Under the pieces are notes generated by a model. It worked only from the letters and a program-made list of their open reading frames with translations, did not search any database and was not told the DNA's origin. Positions 61,594 through 64,000 of a stretch of 64,000 nucleotides of DNA are shown here, one piece after another. The stretch lies in contig NZ_JABTEX010000003.1 in NCBI RefSeq assembly GCF_015711645.1, positions 868,001 to 932,000 of the forward strand, given 5' to 3'. Each line of letters opens with the position of its first letter. The first letter of the stretch is position 1. Position numbers and translations under genes: made by a program. This DNA comes from Planomonospora sp. ID82291. GTDB lineage: Bacteria > Actinomycetota > Actinomycetes > Streptosporangiales > Streptosporangiaceae.

Positions 61594-61668
61594 GGACGAT
61601 TAGCTCAGCGGGAGAGCGCTTCCCTGACACGGAAGAGGTCACAGGTTCAATCCCTGTATCGTCCACCA
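61594..61668 (+). tRNA. tRNA-Val (GAC), copy 2
   Basis: Sequence identical to the copy at 48046, with encoded CCA at 61666-61668. Confidence 0.96.
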
Positions 61669-61707
61669 CGCTCCACGGCCGGGTTCTTCCCGGTCGAACG
61701 GGAGACG

Positions 61708-61749
61708 AAGCCCCAGCTCACGGCATCAGCCGAGAGTCTGGGGCTTTTT
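61708..61749 (+). terminator. Intrinsic terminator after the second tRNA triplet
   Basis: Outer stem AAGCCCCAG (61708-61716) with CTGGGGCTT (61738-61746), an inner CTC..GAG continuation, then a run of five T (61745-61749). A textbook rho-independent terminator. Confidence 0.85.
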
Positions 61750-61899
61750 GTCGCCCCTGATGGCTTCGGGCCGCTGTCAGCACCGGCGCCGACGTCGTGC
61801 CGCCCCTCGAAGCGAGGTTCGTCAGCGGTTTCCTTCCCATCGTCCGATCCGGGCCGTTGGGACACCGCGTCCCGGCCGGTCCCACATCCGGATGCCCGC

Positions 61900-62895
61900 T
61901 CAGCCGCCGGGAGGCGTCCCGCACAAGGACGCCCCCAGCGCGGTCGTCATGTACAGGACGTTGCGCCCGCAGCGCTCGCGCGCGACGAGCCCGCTCTCGC
62001 GCAGCACTCCGAGGTGCTGCGAGACCGCGCTGGGAGTGACACCGAGCGCACGAGCCAGATCCGTCGTCGTCGCGGGCGACCGGAGCGTCTCGAGCAGTTC
62101 GGCCCGCACCCGGCCGAGCAACCGCACCGTGCTCCCCGCGGACGGCCGCGTCCCCGCCGTCCACAGCGCTCCGACGCCCCGTGCCGGATAGCGCACCGTG
62201 GTCTGCGTCGACGTGCTCTGTTTGACCAGCACGTACGGCGAGCCGAGAACGACCGGGATGAGGACCAGCCCGCCCGGACCGCGATTCACCACGCGCTCGG
62301 TGCGCCAGCGCTCTCCTCCCAGCATCAGCCGGCCATCGCACCACCGCAGATCCGGATGCAGGTCGGCGAACAACTTCTCGGCACCGCCTGCGGCCAGCCG
62401 CCTGGCGCGGTGGCCGACGTCCGCATCGAGCACGCTCCGGATCCGAGGCCAGTGCGGCGCGACGAGCCGCTCGTGCGCCGTGCTCAGTTCCGCGGCGATC
62501 GCCCGCAGACCGGCCGCCGGCCGGGCGGCGAGCGCGGCGGCCACATCGGGGAGCCGTTCACCGAAGACGCGCCGGAGGCTGGCCCGCACCTGACGGGCCG
62601 TCGTTCTCCGCAGCGCGGCCAGTTCATCGTCGATGGACGACCCCGCGCCGGACGGGGCGGGGACGAGGAACTCCGGCCAACTCGGCCGGTCGCTGACGAG
62701 CAGCGGCCACGTATGCGACAGGTCGAGGGGCCGACGGGCGAGCTCGTCGGCCGCCCAGTGCAGCCATCGCAGGTTGACCGGGTTGCGGTCACGGCCGCTC
62801 AGCTGCTGCAGGCCCGCCACCGTCTCCGACAGCGGTGAGACGGAAAACCTCGTCGCCGCCAGCTCGGCCACGCCGAGATGGATCGTCAAAGCCAT
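61900..62895 (-). CDS. ArsR-type transcription regulator (DUF5937 + winged helix)
   Basis: Regulator of 331 residues. The long N-terminal part (IHLGVAELAATRFSVSPLSET, NLRWLHWAADELARRPLDLSHTWPLL) fits DUF5937-type actinobacterial proteins. The C-terminal winged helix carries LLETLRSPATTTDLARALGVTPSAVSQHLGVLRESGLVARER with the recognition helix PSAVSQHLGVLR. No metal-binding cysteine cluster is seen, so the signal is unknown. ATG 62895. Divergent from an MFS gene by 65 bp, a common regulator/exporter pairing. Confidence 0.88.
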   Translation of the reverse strand: MALTIHLGVAELAATRFSVSPLSETVAGLQQLSGRDRNPVNLRWLHWAADELARRPLDLSHTWPLLVSDRPSWPEFLVPAPSGAGSSIDDELAALRRTTARQVRASLRRVFGERLPDVAAALAARPAAGLRAIAAELSTAHERLVAPHWPRIRSVLDADVGHRARRLAAGGAEKLFADLHPDLRWCDGRLMLGGERWRTERVVNRGPGGLVLIPVVLGSPYVLVKQSTSTQTTVRYPARGVGALWTAGTRPSAGSTVRLLGRVRAELLETLRSPATTTDLARALGVTPSAVSQHLGVLRESGLVARERCGRNVLYMTTALGASLCGTPPGG

Positions 62896-62903
62896 CGATC
62901 GAT
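62894..62903. promoter_or_regulatory. Small palindrome at the ArsR/MFS divergent region
   Basis: ATCGATCGAT, a perfect 10-bp palindrome overlapping the ArsR start codon, is a possible part of an operator. Short, so only tentative. Confidence 0.3.
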
Positions 62904-62960
62904 TATGTAGCCGGGGCCTAAATGCTGTCGTGGGAGCACCCGGGACCGCAGGATCCCGAC

Positions 62961-64000
62961 ATGAGGTCGGACATGCCGGGAAACGAGGCCGAGCCGCGTC
63001 TGCCCGCGGCCTTCTGGCGGCTGTGGTGGGCCACGGGTGTCACCGCGGTCGGCGACGGGGTGGTCGCCGCGGCGATCGCGCTGCTGACCGTCACGATCAC
63101 GCGCGACCCGCGACTGGTGTCGGTCGTCTCCGCGGCGGCCTACCTGCCGTGGCTGCTGCTGTCCCTGCCTGTCGGCGCGATCGTCGACCGCTGCGACCGG
63201 GTCGGCCTCCTGCGGCGCTCCCAGGCGGTCCAGGCAGTGATCGTCACCGTCCTCGCGGTCCTCGCCGCGTCCGGCCGCCTCGGCATTGCGATGCTCGCGG
63301 CCCTGGCCTTCGGGCTGGGCGCCTGCACGGTCGTCTCCGCCAACGCGGCTCAGGCGATCGTGCCGAACCTCGCCGCCGGACCCCTGCTGCACACGGCGAA
63401 CGGCCACCAGCAGACGATCACGACCATCGGCCGGGAGTTCGCCGGCCCGATGATCGGCAGTCTGCTGTTCGCGGTCGCCGCAGCACTGCCGTTCGGCGTG
63501 GACGCCGGCTTCCTCACTCTGTCCGCCGTCCTGCTCGCGACCCTCCCCCGGCGCGGACCCCGGCGCGATCGGCACCCACCGATGCGCACGGCCATCGCCG
63601 ACGGCCTGGGGTGGCTGGCCCGTCACCGATTGCTGCGCACTCTGGCGCTCCTGCTCGGCACCAACACCTTCTGCGCCCACCTGGCCAACGCCACCCTCGT
63701 CCTGCTGGCCACCCAGGTCCTGCACCTCGGCACGCGCGGCTACGGACTGCTGCTGGCCGGGGCGGCGACGGGCAGCCTGCTCGGCGGCCTGGTCGGCGCG
63801 CGCCTCATCACCCACTTCGGCGCGATTCCCGTACTGCTCGCCGCGCTCACCGCGAACGTCATCGTCTTCGTCGGGATCGGGCTGAGCCCGAACGCGACCG
63901 CGCTCGGAATCCTGCTGGCCGGCAACGGCTTCGTCGTCACCCTCTGGAACATCGTGACCCTCGGTCTCCGCCAGCAGAGCGTGCCGTCCGGGATGCTCGG
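62961..64000 (+). CDS. MFS exporter, N-terminal part (cut by window edge)
   Basis: Drug/proton-type major facilitator protein; about 346 residues are visible. Around nine or ten helices, with WRLWWATGVTAVGDGVVAAAI at TM1, LVSVVSAAAYLPWLLLSLPVGAIVDRCDR (MFS loop 2-3 motif), and GLLLAGAATGSLLGGLVGA in the second half. The type resembles MFS_3/enterobactin-exporter-like proteins. ATG 62961 has AGGA eight bases upstream; ATG 62922 and 62973 are alternatives. The neighbouring divergent ArsR-type gene is probably its regulator. The frame runs to the window end. Confidence 0.88.
   Translation, partial: MRSDMPGNEAEPRLPAAFWRLWWATGVTAVGDGVVAAAIALLTVTITRDPRLVSVVSAAAYLPWLLLSLPVGAIVDRCDRVGLLRRSQAVQAVIVTVLAVLAASGRLGIAMLAALAFGLGACTVVSANAAQAIVPNLAAGPLLHTANGHQQTITTIGREFAGPMIGSLLFAVAAALPFGVDAGFLTLSAVLLATLPRRGPRRDRHPPMRTAIADGLGWLARHRLLRTLALLLGTNTFCAHLANATLVLLATQVLHLGTRGYGLLLAGAATGSLLGGLVGARLITHFGAIPVLLAALTANVIVFVGIGLSPNATALGILLAGNGFVVTLWNIVTLGLRQQSVPSGML

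Overview
The window is a 64 kb piece of a high-GC actinobacterial chromosome. The organism is probably a filamentous, sporulating member of the Streptosporangiales or a close relative. The evidence is very high GC with frequent GTG starts, phosphatidylinositol-mannoside (PIM) genes, an SsgB-type sporulation protein (a family confined to morphologically complex actinomycetes), an actinobacterial-type DapD and an F420-type oxidoreductase. The genus is an inference. No prophage, IS element, CRISPR array or rRNA operon was seen.

Region 1 (1-33 kb) is a housekeeping block whose gene order follows, from memory, the Mycobacterium tuberculosis Rv2580c-Rv2614c region. It holds hisS (cut by the left edge), a glyoxalase-II-like hydrolase, a membrane cyclophilin, a DUF349 protein, rel, apt, secF-secD-yajC, ruvB-ruvA-ruvC, a CPA1 antiporter, yebC, pdxT, phoD, pdxS, a DUF3048 lipoprotein, a LemA-like protein, pimA-patA-pgsA, a HIT protein and thrS. 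Two departures stand out. A secreted PhoD phosphatase gene sits between pdxS and pdxT. A plus-strand block (EF-G2, a secreted GHL10 protein, a phosphatase-like membrane protein) lies between pgsA and the HIT gene. An Asp23-family gene lies between the HIT gene and thrS.

Region 2 (33-47.7 kb) is mixed metabolism: dapD with a PAP2-like membrane protein, an F420-type oxidoreductase, a GH13 amylase-like enzyme with striking internal tandem repeats, a GH51 arabinofuranosidase behind a LacI-type operator, DoxX, tRNA-Val(CAC), ssgB, a divergent DUF305/LVIVD pair, pabB-pabC and hutH.

Region 3 (47.8-61.7 kb) is bounded by two nearly identical tRNA Gly(GCC)-Cys(GCA)-Val(GAC) triplets, about 265 bp each and 13.5 kb apart. 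Between them lie a GGDEF protein, a 24-codon peptide gene followed by a hairpin and a large TPR protein gene, a translationally coupled histidine kinase/response regulator/phosphotransferase operon, an acyltransferase, a DUF3516-type helicase, a DUF2087 protein and a Dus enzyme. Right of the second triplet are a divergent ArsR-type regulator and an MFS exporter cut by the right edge.

The most interesting candidates are the peptide-hairpin-TPR module, the repeated tRNA triplets, and a run of short tandem repeats (12, 13, 25, 28 and 36 bp units) at gene ends and in intergenic DNA. One of these is a perfect 3 x 36 bp array inside the amylase-like gene.
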